Shown here: in pieces, positions 1 to 8,091 of the stretch
Layout: each line of letters starts with the position of its first letter
Position numbering within the stretch: the stretch's first letter is position 1
NCBI GenBank assembly: GCA_028289065.1
Contig: JAQGHA010000010.1
Span: 113,422-177,421 of the forward strand
Reading direction: 5' to 3'
DNA length: 64,000 bases
Origin: Candidatus Saccharimonadota bacterium
GTDB taxonomy: Bacteria; Patescibacteriota; Saccharimonadia; Saccharimonadales; Saccharimonadaceae
Notes under the pieces: model-generated
Seen by the model: the letters and a program-made list of their open reading frames with translations, nothing else
Told to the model about the DNA's origin: nothing
Database searches by the model: none
Translations under genes and position numbers: made by a program

Positions 1-524
1 CCAAATAAACCAATGGAGTGTTGATCAAATGGTTTACCGTCGTTTGTAGTACCGGAAATAATAAAAGCCCGGCGACCACGGTAATGCAAAATAGCGTTAC
101 TATCAGGTAGGTACTGAGCAGTGTCAGTGTTACTACGCGAATCACCAATTGCGAAGGCTTGATACATAAACAGGCGAATATCACGGGCAGTGTCAGCGGT
201 GTTGATAATGTGAATATTACGCATAAAAACGCTCATTTCAGCATCAACAGTGTCATCGAATTCAAGAACAATGCCAAGGTTTTCGTTTTTAGCCATAGTA
301 AAGCCAATTAAACCGGTGTGCGGGTAATTATGGCTAAACGTCCAGCTCTCGTCATCAGTCCAACTTAATACGCCATCAATCCAGACGCCAACTTTATGCC
401 GTAAAGACGGGCCAGCGACATGGTTTTCGAAGCCAACATAGGGGTAGTAGAAATCGTGCACCACCCCGTATTTGTTTAAGCCAACATGCAGTTCGCCATT
501 ACTCAATACGATTGATCTAGCCAC
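1..524 (-). CDS. GH15-type glucan glucosidase, N-terminal part (runs off window)
   Basis: Reading the minus strand from a GTG at 524 gives an open frame to the window edge (about 174 codons). The N-terminus reads ARSIVLSNGELHVGLNKYG followed by DFYYPYVGFENH, typical of bacterial glucoamylase / glucodextranase-like GH15 proteins, which release glucose from alpha-glucan ends. The catalytic (alpha/alpha)6 barrel would lie beyond the window. An SD-like GGAGG (complement of 530-534) precedes the start. The start overlaps the GH57 stop by 8 nt, so the two are translationally coupled in a glycogen/alpha-glucan operon. The N-terminal half alone does not fix substrate specificity. Confidence 0.75.
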   Translation of the reverse strand, partial: MARSIVLSNGELHVGLNKYGVVHDFYYPYVGFENHVAGPSLRHKVGVWIDGVLSWTDDESWTFSHNYPHTGLIGFTMAKNENLGIVLEFDDTVDAEMSVFMRNIHIINTADTARDIRLFMYQAFAIGDSRSNTDTAQYLPDSNAILHYRGRRAFIISGTTNDGKPFDQHSIGLF

Positions 525-1746
525 TTAAGCCTCCTGTTCTGTGCGTTTCATGTAAGCGCCACCTGACGTCGCGAACAGCGTTAATGTAATAGAGGAAAGC
601 ATCGTACGGAGAGTCGTACGGGCTAAAGTAGGCGTGGACATCGCCATCGGTAAACCATTTAGTACACATATAATATGCGTGGTCAGAGGTTTGTAGTTTA
701 CGCCAATCAGCAATCAGTGCTTCGTCTTTGGTGCGAATGATGTCATCTTCAAGAGAATAGATGTGTTTCATAGCTTCATGTTGCATGCTGTTACCTACCC
801 AAGCGGTAAGGTCGCGTTCGCTGTCAGCCCAAGTGACGGTTTGCGGCATGCTAATTGTTCCAGCCGGTTCGTTGGCAGCAATTGCTTCAGAGGCAGTGTA
901 AAAAGTATTGTTAGAATCTTCTAACCAGCGACCAACAAACTCTTCGAAGAAATCGAAGATGCCAGTGTCTTCCCATTGGTGTTCGCCGAAGGTTTCGTAG
1001 TCCATAAACAAGTTAATGAGCGGTTGGTCTTGAATGGAAGCTTCCAGCCATTGATTATATTTATCAACGGTTAATGGCCACTCTTGCCATGAACGGTTGC
1101 TAAAACGGAAAGCGAGGTCGTCGCTGAGGCGATAATTCTTCAAAAGTAATGCAATATTTTCGGTGCCTTCAGGCTTGTATACAAAGTTAGGGCTGCGCCA
1201 GTCTAAAATTGGATCCCAACCTTCAGCTAGGATGCCTTTAAAGCCGTAATCATCGGCCCATTTTGCTAGGTCATTATTGTACGCTAGCTCTGTATTTCGA
1301 AAGACACTGGTTTCAACACCAAATAACTCACGGATTTTTGCTTTATGGGCTTCAACTTGGCGTTCGAATTCGGTACGGCTGTAAAAGAATGCTAGTGAGT
1401 GATAGTAAGTTTCGGCGACAATTTCAACTTGGCCGGTAGCCACCAAGCGTTTGAAGCTATCAAGAACATCTGGTGCCCATTGTTCAGCTTGTTCGATGAA
1501 TGTACCGGTAATACTAAGTGATACCTTAAACTCTGGGTGCTTGTTTAAAAGCTTTTCAAGTAAAGCATTCATTGGGCGGTATGATTTATCGGCGACTTTA
1601 TTTAAGATTTTTTCGTTACTACGGTTGCTTTGATTATCTGGGTCAACGAAGTAGTTGTGGTCGCTGGAGGTATCAAAGACACTATATTCGCGCACACGAA
1701 ACGGCTGATGGACGTGCATGTATAGAGTTATGCCGCGTTTGCTCAT
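517..1746 (-). CDS. Glycoside hydrolase family 57 (alpha-amylase-like)
   Basis: This 409-aa protein carries GH57 signatures: the N-terminal MHVHQPFR (motif 1, HQP), the FRNTELAYNND segment with the likely nucleophile Glu (motif 3), and LFMDYETFGEHQ with the likely acid/base Asp (motif 4). GH57 enzymes hydrolyse or transfer alpha-1,4/1,6-glucans by a retaining mechanism in a (beta/alpha)7 barrel. The length fits the shorter amylase-like members. No signal peptide is visible, so it probably acts on cytoplasmic glycogen. Its start overlaps the end of the glycosyltransferase gene by 4 nt (ATGA), and its stop overlaps the GH15 start. It could be an amylase or a branching enzyme. Confidence 0.88.
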   Translation of the reverse strand: MSKRGITLYMHVHQPFRVREYSVFDTSSDHNYFVDPDNQSNRSNEKILNKVADKSYRPMNALLEKLLNKHPEFKVSLSITGTFIEQAEQWAPDVLDSFKRLVATGQVEIVAETYYHSLAFFYSRTEFERQVEAHKAKIRELFGVETSVFRNTELAYNNDLAKWADDYGFKGILAEGWDPILDWRSPNFVYKPEGTENIALLLKNYRLSDDLAFRFSNRSWQEWPLTVDKYNQWLEASIQDQPLINLFMDYETFGEHQWEDTGIFDFFEEFVGRWLEDSNNTFYTASEAIAANEPAGTISMPQTVTWADSERDLTAWVGNSMQHEAMKHIYSLEDDIIRTKDEALIADWRKLQTSDHAYYMCTKWFTDGDVHAYFSPYDSPYDAFLYYINAVRDVRWRLHETHRTGGLSG

Positions 1747-2969
1747 GCAAATACCGCTTTCAATGGTGCCGCTTTAACATATTGACTCATGCACTTATTA
1801 GCAACATCATTCCATGATAGCTTGGCGTATTCACGAGTGACGTTAATACGCAGAGAATCTTTTAAGGCAGGCGAGGTAGCAATGCCGACCAGTTGGTCAG
1901 CTAAACGCTCGGTATCCCAGAAATCGTAGCGGAAAATGCTATTTAAGACTTCGCCAACACCAGATTGGTTGGTAACGATTAAAGCATTGTCGTGATGAGC
2001 CGCTTCTAAGGCGGTTAAACCGAACGGTTCGCTAATAGAGCTAAGGACGAATACGTCAGATACGCTGTAGGCATCGCGCCATTGTTTACCTCGTACGAAA
2101 CCAGTGAAGAAAATTTTATCGGAAATACCTAAATCAGCAGCTAAGCGAATAAGTTCATCCCGTTGTTCGCCATCACCAGCTAATAGCAGCGCAAAACGAT
2201 CGTACTTTTCAGAGGCTTTCGCAACAGCCCGTACAAGGTTAGCGAGGCCTTTTTGGATAGTGAAGCGGGTAATTGCGCTAATAATAGTGTATCCTTCGTC
2301 TTTTAGCCCTTCAAGGTAACGGTAGGTGCGATTATCGTATTCATATCCATCGTTGAGGCTATCGACGTCAATGGCGTTATGTACTACTTCAATTTTATCA
2401 GCCGGAATACCGTATTTTTCAACGATAATATCTTTGGTAATGGCGCTAACGGCAAGGATACGGTCAGCCATCATTAAGCCCTGGTATTCGATTTCATGCA
2501 CAATTGGATTACCGCGGTTACCACCCGCTCGGTCAAATTCAGTTGCATGAACGTGAACAATAAGCGGTGCTTTGGTTAATTCTTTAGCCCGCATACCAGC
2601 TTCCATGGTTAACCAATCGTGGGCGTGAATGGCATCGAATTGTTTACCGTCGACTAGCTCTTCAACGAAGTTATTGTAACGGTATTGCACGTCACGGATG
2701 GTTTTTAGTTCACCAAGTTCGTCGTGACCAGTTTCTTCAAGCAAGAAGTTAGAGTCGTAGGCGCCCATACCAAATTTATGAAGCGGCGAAAGCTGCGTAG
2801 CGCTATGCACTTTCATGAATTCAATATCATCGTGCTTAGCAGAATAGGGAACGACAAAGTCGATATCCGCGCCATTTAAAGCTAGGGCTTTGGAGAGATA
2901 ATAGCACGCAACACCCAACCCACCACTATTGTGTGGAGGTAACTCCCAACCCAACATTAATATTTTCAT
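1743..2969 (-). CDS. GT4/GT5-type glycosyltransferase (glycogen synthase-like)
   Basis: A 408-aa GT-B fold glycosyltransferase. The N-terminal domain starts MKILMLGWELPPHNSGGLG, with the Gly-rich nucleotide-sugar/acceptor loop typical of starch/glycogen synthase-like enzymes. HAHDWLTMEAG lies in the middle. The C-terminal domain has FTIQKGLANLVRAV, LLLAGDGEQRDEL and SISEPFGLTALEA (the E-x7-E donor-binding motif). It is the first gene of the alpha-glucan operon with GH57 and GH15 and is probably the chain-elongating enzyme for an intracellular polymer. An ACTATAAT -10-like box lies upstream on the minus strand near 3038-3045. The exact sugar donor cannot be told from sequence. Confidence 0.85.
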   Translation of the reverse strand: MKILMLGWELPPHNSGGLGVACYYLSKALALNGADIDFVVPYSAKHDDIEFMKVHSATQLSPLHKFGMGAYDSNFLLEETGHDELGELKTIRDVQYRYNNFVEELVDGKQFDAIHAHDWLTMEAGMRAKELTKAPLIVHVHATEFDRAGGNRGNPIVHEIEYQGLMMADRILAVSAITKDIIVEKYGIPADKIEVVHNAIDVDSLNDGYEYDNRTYRYLEGLKDEGYTIISAITRFTIQKGLANLVRAVAKASEKYDRFALLLAGDGEQRDELIRLAADLGISDKIFFTGFVRGKQWRDAYSVSDVFVLSSISEPFGLTALEAAHHDNALIVTNQSGVGEVLNSIFRYDFWDTERLADQLVGIATSPALKDSLRINVTREYAKLSWNDVANKCMSQYVKAAPLKAVFA

Positions 2970-3099
2970 ACCCCTATTTACGATCGCTGTGAGCGATACG
3001 CATAGCTCCTTTTATTTTTGGCCATGTTTTCTGCCCGTATTATAGTTCTAAGCGTAGGCTTTTACAACAGTTCTTACGCTTTAAATAAAACATTGTTGT

Positions 3100-4254
3100 T
3101 TATTCTTCCACAGCTGCTAATTCGTGGGCTCGCCATACGGGTACAGCCTGGCGAAATGGTAACAACTGACAGTAGCCATAGAGTTCCATTAAGCGCCGTG
3201 CATACGTGCCCGTGCGACCTGAAACGTAGACTCCAAACCACTCAGCGTATCCCCAGTGTGAGCCAACTGGAATACCGACCGGTGCAGATGTGGGTGCAAA
3301 ACGCCGTTGTGGACGCTTTGTAGCCAGCCGAGTAATGTTATTGGCGACGTGTGTGGCTTGTTTTAACGTAGGCCAGGCCGTTCCGCTGTATTTAACGGTA
3401 TTATTATCACCAATCACATACACATCGGCCAGGGCCTCTAAATATGGGTTAACGTTCACTCGTCCATCCTGGGCGAGGTGGAAGTTCTCGGCATTATGCT
3501 TGAAGAAGGGGTTATTGGTAACGCCTGATGTCCAGATAGCGGTGGTGGTAGCATATGGTTTGCCATCTATGATAATCTTATCGTCCTCTAAGGCACCAAC
3601 TTTATGGTTAGTCAGTACTTTCACGCCCTGCTTTTTAAGTTGCTGGCTGATTTTAGTTGAAGCGGTTTTTGAGAGGTGAGGCAAGATAGTCGGTGCAGCC
3701 TCGACTAATGTTACTTTAGAAGCAGTTTGCTTTAACCTATAGATCGCTTTGAGTTGCTTAAGGTAATCGTTTAATGCAGCTGCCATCTCAACGCCGCTTG
3801 AACCGGCGCCAATAATGAAATAGTCCTTATCAAGTTGCTGGTGAACCAGCTCGTCATGAATATGTTCGTGGAAGTTTTTAATTTGATCCAAGCTTTTCAT
3901 ACCATACGAGTGTTCTTTCATACCTTCAATGCCGAAGTAGGTAGTGACTGAACCTAAAGCGAGGATTAACTTATCGTAGTGATAGTCTTTTTTACCAGCA
4001 ATCAGGTGACGCTTAGGGTCAAAGCTGGTAATTTTATCTTGCACAATTTCCACATTTGGATGTTCAGCAAAGATTATTTTAAGAGGGATGACCGATTCGG
4101 CAAAACTTTTACCTGTTGCTGTAGCGTATAAAGTAGCATGGTGCAAGAAATATGATTCATCGGAAATTAAGGTAATTTTACCTATCTGCTTTTTGCTAAG
4201 TTCAAGAGCCGCCTTCACGCCACCAAAACCCCCACCAACAACTACCACATGCAT
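3100..4254 (-). CDS. Type II NADH dehydrogenase-like FAD oxidoreductase
   Basis: A 384-aa flavoprotein of the NDH-2 / pyridine nucleotide-disulfide oxidoreductase group. It begins with an FAD dinucleotide fold (VVVVGGGFGGVKAALEL), has a second NAD(P)H-binding Rossmann segment near residues 140-165 (YFIIGAGSSGVEMAAAL) and a C-terminal FAD contact (DVYVIGDNNTV). NDH-2 moves electrons from NADH to a membrane quinone without pumping protons. The C-terminal ~60 residues are short and amphipathic, compatible with membrane attachment. No other respiratory-chain gene is in view, so it may serve redox balance. It is a single-gene unit transcribed away from the gene at 4340. Confidence 0.88.
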   Translation of the reverse strand: MHVVVVGGGFGGVKAALELSKKQIGKITLISDESYFLHHATLYATATGKSFAESVIPLKIIFAEHPNVEIVQDKITSFDPKRHLIAGKKDYHYDKLILALGSVTTYFGIEGMKEHSYGMKSLDQIKNFHEHIHDELVHQQLDKDYFIIGAGSSGVEMAAALNDYLKQLKAIYRLKQTASKVTLVEAAPTILPHLSKTASTKISQQLKKQGVKVLTNHKVGALEDDKIIIDGKPYATTTAIWTSGVTNNPFFKHNAENFHLAQDGRVNVNPYLEALADVYVIGDNNTVKYSGTAWPTLKQATHVANNITRLATKRPQRRFAPTSAPVGIPVGSHWGYAEWFGVYVSGRTGTYARRLMELYGYCQLLPFRQAVPVWRAHELAAVEE

Positions 4255-4339
4255 GAATGCTCTCCCTTTTTCTTATGTTAATCGTATCAGGGTAAGGCTT
4301 AAGCGTAAAGACCGGCGAGAACGATGGTACAATACTTTT

Positions 4340-4663
4340 ATGATAGATACAGAGGACACTGCAATAATTGTACGTATCAGCGGAATAGCTTTATCAATTT
4401 TGTCCGCAGTTATTATGTTTATTAAACCTTTTGAATATGTTACTAATACGCTAACGGTATATTTTCTTCTGATTGCTGCGTCGGTTTTAGTGATAGTCGG
4501 ACAAGTTATGACAATTGTGGTCAATAAACCGGCTGATTTTAAAAGCAGCACTCAGCGCCACGAAGCAATATACGACGCTATTTCTATTGGAATAGTTATA
4601 GTATTGTTTTGTATTTTTTTTGTAATTCCTTTTATTTTAAAGCATACTTCTTGGCTGTCTTAA
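4340..4663 (+). CDS. Small membrane protein, three predicted TM helices, leaderless
   Basis: A 107-aa protein starting MIDTEDTAIIVRISGIA. Three hydrophobic stretches are visible: ALSILSAVIMFI, TVYFLLIAASVLVIVGQV and IVIVLFCIFFVIPFIL. I do not recognise a family. ATG 4340 is chosen over the upstream in-frame start because TGGTACAAT (extended -10, 4325-4333) lies 6 nt before it and no SD is present. That is the leaderless pattern seen at many other genes in this window. It is a single gene between a divergent NDH-2 gene and the lipoprotein gene. Confidence 0.6.
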   Translation: MIDTEDTAIIVRISGIALSILSAVIMFIKPFEYVTNTLTVYFLLIAASVLVIVGQVMTIVVNKPADFKSSTQRHEAIYDAISIGIVIVLFCIFFVIPFILKHTSWLS

Positions 4664-4744
4664 CAGTAGTAATTATTGTATAACAGGTGTATACTTTTGA
4701 TAATCGCCTTAAAAGACGATCTTGCCCTTCGACAGAATAGAGAC

Positions 4745-5581
4745 ATGATGAAAATGAAAGAGACGGCGTTTGCTGCAATTGTAGCCAGCGCCTTGGTGTT
4801 GTCGGGATGTACGGCATCTTCCTTGCCCGACCACAAACCGAGTGAGACTAGCACGAGCTCGCCCAGTTCAACAGACAGTGAAAGCAAGCCGGCTGCTCTG
4901 AATGTAGCCGAAGATGCATCGCTTCTACCAAAGTTCGCTACTGAAGCCGGAAGCGGCGCAAACGCCGGCCCAACGGCGCCCGGGGCGACAACTTCGACTG
5001 GTATCTACGATTCGAGCCAAGCCGCGCATGATAATTTCTATGCGTGGTGGCGCTATGAAGCCGTCGCTGCGCAAGACGGAAGGCTTTCGTTCGAAAAAAT
5101 TGTATATCCCATGGGTGCAATTGCCTGTGGTCGTATCGCCGCTGGTAGCTCGCCCGAAATGACAGCTACTCACCTCGACAAGAACTATGCAGTAACTGGT
5201 TCGGGTGCCCAAGGCGTGGTAGTTGGAGCACTCAATGCGCTGTGCCCCCGGTATAACACCGGGTATCAGTCGTTTTTCGACCAAAATGCACAAGCCTACG
5301 TTGAAGCGGTTGCTGAACGGTATACCCTCAATCCGCCCCATGCCGTATTTGATTACGGATGGTTCATGAAAGAAACTTGTGCCTACCTGGCAACAAGTAC
5401 CCGAGCCGGTGCTACTTTGTACAATCACATGGTGCACCTCAGCACACTCGGTGGCTTTTTCGCCGATGTTGCTCGAGCTGACATTGGCCCGGATGTACCA
5501 CGGGTAATGATCAAACTCGCTGTTTACAGCGGGTGCTTCGGATACTCACACATGCTTCCACCTGTCATCGCCAACTCCTGA
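4745..5581 (+). CDS. Secreted lipoprotein with Cys-containing helical repeats (DUF732-like?)
   Basis: About 278 aa. A lipoprotein signal is clear: MKMKETAFAAIVASALV then the lipobox LSGC, followed by a Ser/Thr/Pro-rich linker. The mature part has four well-spaced cysteines (ACGRIAAG, NALCPRYN, ETCAYLA, SGCFGYS), suggesting two disulfide-linked helical modules resembling actinobacterial DUF732 domains. That match is low confidence. The start is ATG 4745 or 4748; the upstream extension is discarded because it places the signal peptide internally. Codon use is clearly GC-richer than its neighbours, suggesting a different origin. It is probably surface-anchored. Confidence 0.7.
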   Translation: MMKMKETAFAAIVASALVLSGCTASSLPDHKPSETSTSSPSSTDSESKPAALNVAEDASLLPKFATEAGSGANAGPTAPGATTSTGIYDSSQAAHDNFYAWWRYEAVAAQDGRLSFEKIVYPMGAIACGRIAAGSSPEMTATHLDKNYAVTGSGAQGVVVGALNALCPRYNTGYQSFFDQNAQAYVEAVAERYTLNPPHAVFDYGWFMKETCAYLATSTRAGATLYNHMVHLSTLGGFFADVARADIGPDVPRVMIKLAVYSGCFGYSHMLPPVIANS

Positions 5582-5604
5582 CCCTGCAATCCATGTAGTA
5601 GCTT

Positions 5605-5636
5605 AAAGGCTCCGTGTGATACGCGGGGCCTTTTTG
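5605..5636 (+). terminator. Intrinsic terminator of the lipoprotein gene
   Basis: A GC stem (AAAGGCTCCG pairing with GCGGGGCCTTT, G-U pairs allowed) is followed directly by a T run, just downstream of the stop at 5581. Confidence 0.75.
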
Positions 5637-5669
5637 TTTTCTTTGGCATCTGTTAATATGGAGAAGCTT

Positions 5670-5744
5670 AGGGGTATAGTACAGCGGTTAGTGCGTAGGT
5701 CTCCAAAACCTGAAACCGTGGTTCGATTCCACGTACCCCTGCCA
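5670..5744 (+). tRNA. trnW: tRNA-Trp (CCA anticodon)
   Basis: The cloverleaf folds by eye. The acceptor AGGGGTA (5670-5676) pairs with TACCCCT (5734-5740), with discriminator G and an encoded CCA at 5742-5744. The D-stem is GTAC/GTGC. The anticodon stem TAGGT/ACCTG flanks loop CTCCAAA, and the T-arm contains GTTCGATTC. Anticodon CCA reads UGG (Trp). A TGTTAATAT extended -10-like box lies just upstream (about 5651-5659). The 3' half overlaps, antisense, the end of the serine recombinase gene. tRNA 3' ends are common integration sites for mobile elements. Confidence 0.95.
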
Positions 5745-7178
5745 AGAGGAATTATCATTACAAAGAGCCATCATTTCGTATGGTTCTTTTAATTTTAACA
5801 GTAGTTTTCTGCCCGAAAGTTCCGAGTTCGAAAGTACTTTTTTGAGTATTTTTCTTTTACCGAGATAATCGGCAGATGTAAAGATATTATGAGCATTTTT
5901 AGCAACTTCTAACAGATGAGAAACTGTTTCAAGTCTAGTATTGTCAGATAGTTCGAAAGTAGTTAGTTGGGTTTGTAGATTTGCTATAGAAGTTTGGTAT
6001 TCTTTTGTTTTACGTTCGTATAAACTATCGTCAATTTTGTTATCTAAATGGTCTTCGTATATTCTATCTATTCGATTCTCATATTTAGCTATTTCAGACT
6101 TAATAGCATTAGTTTTAGATTCTACGTTTTTTCTAGCCTCAAGTTTATCAGCGTTGATGAGTTCAAGGATTGTTTTAATAACGTCATCAGGTACGATTAG
6201 TTTCTTTAAGGTTTTTTCGTAGTGATAAGTGAATTCTTTTTCTCGTATGTATTGAGCGTCATGTTTATATTTAAATTGATTACAGTGGCCGTAAGTGTAC
6301 TTTTGCTTTTTAGTTTCAAAAGTTACTAAACATCCACATTCGGAACATCGAATCAAACCTTTATATGTGAACGGTAAACCGCCAACTGATTTAGGTTTGC
6401 TTCTATAGCCTCTACGGTTATCTTCACAAGCGTCAAATAATTCTTTAGTAATTATCTTTTCGTAATGATGTTCGTATAAATTGCCATTAACTTGCATGAA
6501 ACCATAATAAAAAGGGTTCTTAAGTACTCGTTCGATATGACTGACGGCACAAGTTATATTAAACTTTTCAAACCATAGTGCCTTAATCTGCCTAAGTGTT
6601 AACGAACCAGTAGAATAGCCTTCAAATGCTTCCTTTACGGCCTGAGCTTCTAGGGGATTGATATCAACCCATTTCTTGCCGTCTTTAACAGCGTTTAAGT
6701 AACCTCTTGGTGCTTTTCCAGCTAACAATCCATCTCTACGCATTTGTGCCTGACGGCGCTTTACGTTATCGCTAATAGTATTTGAGTAAAGTTGTGATGT
6801 GGAAGTATTTAATGAGAGCATAAACCACTGATTAGCTGAGGAGTATTGAGTCAATACTAGGTAATCAGAAATAAAGTGAAGTTCAATCTTTCCAGCCTTA
6901 CAGAGGCTGTTCAGAATCCTCACTTCTGACGAACTTGGGTCACGTGAATAACGGTCTACTTTATCGAAAACAAGGGCAATAGGTTCGGTTATATTTGAAA
7001 GCCTCGAAATGACTTTGTTAAATTCAACACGGTCGCCTTTATATGCACTCTCTTTAATTTCGACTAATTCAAAGTCAAACTCGTTTTTGAGTGCATAATC
7101 TTGCAATTTATAAACCTGAGCAGGTAAAGCCTCGGCTTGGTCATCAGTTGATACCCTGGCAATTAGAATTGCTTTCAT
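5688..7178 (-). CDS. Large serine site-specific recombinase (integrase)
   Basis: A 496-aa large serine recombinase. The N-terminal resolvase domain contains ARVSTDDQ with the catalytic Ser near residue 10 and the Arg-bearing DKVDRYSRD segment. A recombinase domain follows (RRQAQMRRDGLLAGKAPRGY), then a zinc beta-ribbon (IRCSECGCLVTFETKK ... HCNQFKYKH) and a C-terminal coiled coil (about residues 340-420). The family cuts and joins DNA through a 5'-phosphoserine link and directs integration. SD GAGGGAGA precedes ATG 7178, inside the small upstream gene. The last ~19 residues (SWQGYVESNHGFRFWRPTH) are encoded by the antisense strand of tRNA-Trp, so the element probably sits in that tRNA and part of the C-terminus comes from the target site. 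Confidence 0.93.
   Translation of the reverse strand: MKAILIARVSTDDQAEALPAQVYKLQDYALKNEFDFELVEIKESAYKGDRVEFNKVISRLSNITEPIALVFDKVDRYSRDPSSSEVRILNSLCKAGKIELHFISDYLVLTQYSSANQWFMLSLNTSTSQLYSNTISDNVKRRQAQMRRDGLLAGKAPRGYLNAVKDGKKWVDINPLEAQAVKEAFEGYSTGSLTLRQIKALWFEKFNITCAVSHIERVLKNPFYYGFMQVNGNLYEHHYEKIITKELFDACEDNRRGYRSKPKSVGGLPFTYKGLIRCSECGCLVTFETKKQKYTYGHCNQFKYKHDAQYIREKEFTYHYEKTLKKLIVPDDVIKTILELINADKLEARKNVESKTNAIKSEIAKYENRIDRIYEDHLDNKIDDSLYERKTKEYQTSIANLQTQLTTFELSDNTRLETVSHLLEVAKNAHNIFTSADYLGKRKILKKVLSNSELSGRKLLLKLKEPYEMMALCNDNSSWQGYVESNHGFRFWRPTH
5763..5792 (+). terminator. Probable tRNA-Trp terminator inside the recombinase gene
   Basis: AAGAGCCAT (5763-5771) pairs with ATGGTTCTT (5780-5788) and is followed by TT. 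The hairpin lies 18 nt after the tRNA CCA end and within the antisense recombinase coding region, so the same DNA codes for protein on the other strand. Confidence 0.6.
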
Positions 7179-7288
7179 TGATTCTCCCTCGATCTGTCAT
7201 CATTATACTTTAAATTATTCTTTTCAACCTCAAGAAGAATCTCAATATATTCTTTGAGTTCTATAATATCTTCTTGAGTTAGAATCAT
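7175..7288 (-). CDS. 37-aa acidic/helical protein between rep and recombinase genes
   Basis: A short frame, MILTQEDIIELKEYIEILLE then VEKNNLKYNDDRSRENQ. Its ATG (7288-7286) overlaps the Rep stop (7287-7285) as ATGA, and its stop TGA (7177-7175) overlaps the recombinase ATG (7178-7176) again as ATGA. This exact double overlap, the helical charged composition and the lack of any other use for the 107-nt gap support a real, translationally coupled gene. The product looks like a single amphipathic helix. It might regulate or partner Rep or the recombinase (a directionality factor is one possibility), but no family is recognised. Confidence 0.65.
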   Translation of the reverse strand: MILTQEDIIELKEYIEILLEVEKNNLKYNDDRSRENQ

Positions 7289-8091
7289 GGTTGGTGAGCG
7301 TCTATGTACGCATCTATTTCGGGGCTTTGACCTCTTACGAATTCAAACATTTCCCCGTGGTCATTAATATGACTATAAATAGGCTTAACGCCGTTATAGA
7401 AAAAATCGGGGTTATCTTCCTTTATAGGTTTCTTCAAACCTTTGGAAGCCCAGTATCTATTTTTTCCAAAAGTTGCAGTTAAGTCTTTACCTACGTATTT
7501 TTGAAGATATCGAGCAGTATTGGTTTTACTACCCTTATCGAGTATCAATTTAACAGTAGTGAAGCCGTGTGTATACTCTTCAAAGTTATAAACCGGTAGG
7601 TTATTGCTATCGAGCACCGGTTGACCGTTGTTTGGATTTAAGGCATTCGCTAATTTACCGTTATAGCCTCCAAATAACGCATGGAAGTGCAATGCGCCAT
7701 TCTTGTGTCTCTCGGTTACGAATATGTATCTAAATTTTCCATTTCTATCTCTTTGGTTCTTGACCCAGTTTTTTAGACGTTTGATAGAGTTTTCATCATC
7801 ATATCGTTCAGTGCCCATTGTGAAAGTACAGAATAGGTCGAAATCGTTACAGAGAATGTAGTCCTTAATAGATTTTCTGCTTCTCCTGATTGCTCTTTCC
7901 TGATTAGTCTCATAGATATATTCGTTATCTTCGTCTGATCTAAAGAACTTGGTTCGGCTTCCTCTTGGTGCTATTGTTATACCTTTCCTCATGGGCACAT
8001 TTGCCCTATAAATACGAACAGAGTCAGGGTACGTTGTGGCTTGTACGCTAACTGCAATATTCTCATTCATGATGTTATTTTTGTCCCACAT
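7285..8091 (-). CDS. HUH-type replication initiator (Rep / G2P-like)
   Basis: A 268-aa protein with features of rolling-circle initiators: a central ALHFHALFGG segment (H-hydrophobic-H, metal-binding HUH motif) after FVTERHKNG, and downstream NTARYLQKYVGKD with a candidate nucleophilic Tyr. Such enzymes nick one strand at an origin and stay linked through a 5'-phosphotyrosine. The length matches plasmid/phage Rep rather than a large relaxase. It is the first gene of the rep-orf37-recombinase operon, with 4-nt overlaps. Met8 is an alternative start. It suggests the element can replicate or transfer as a circle after excision. It could also act as a minimal relaxase, since none other is seen here. 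Confidence 0.75.
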   Translation of the reverse strand: MWDKNNIMNENIAVSVQATTYPDSVRIYRANVPMRKGITIAPRGSRTKFFRSDEDNEYIYETNQERAIRRSRKSIKDYILCNDFDLFCTFTMGTERYDDENSIKRLKNWVKNQRDRNGKFRYIFVTERHKNGALHFHALFGGYNGKLANALNPNNGQPVLDSNNLPVYNFEEYTHGFTTVKLILDKGSKTNTARYLQKYVGKDLTATFGKNRYWASKGLKKPIKEDNPDFFYNGVKPIYSHINDHGEMFEFVRGQSPEIDAYIDAHQP

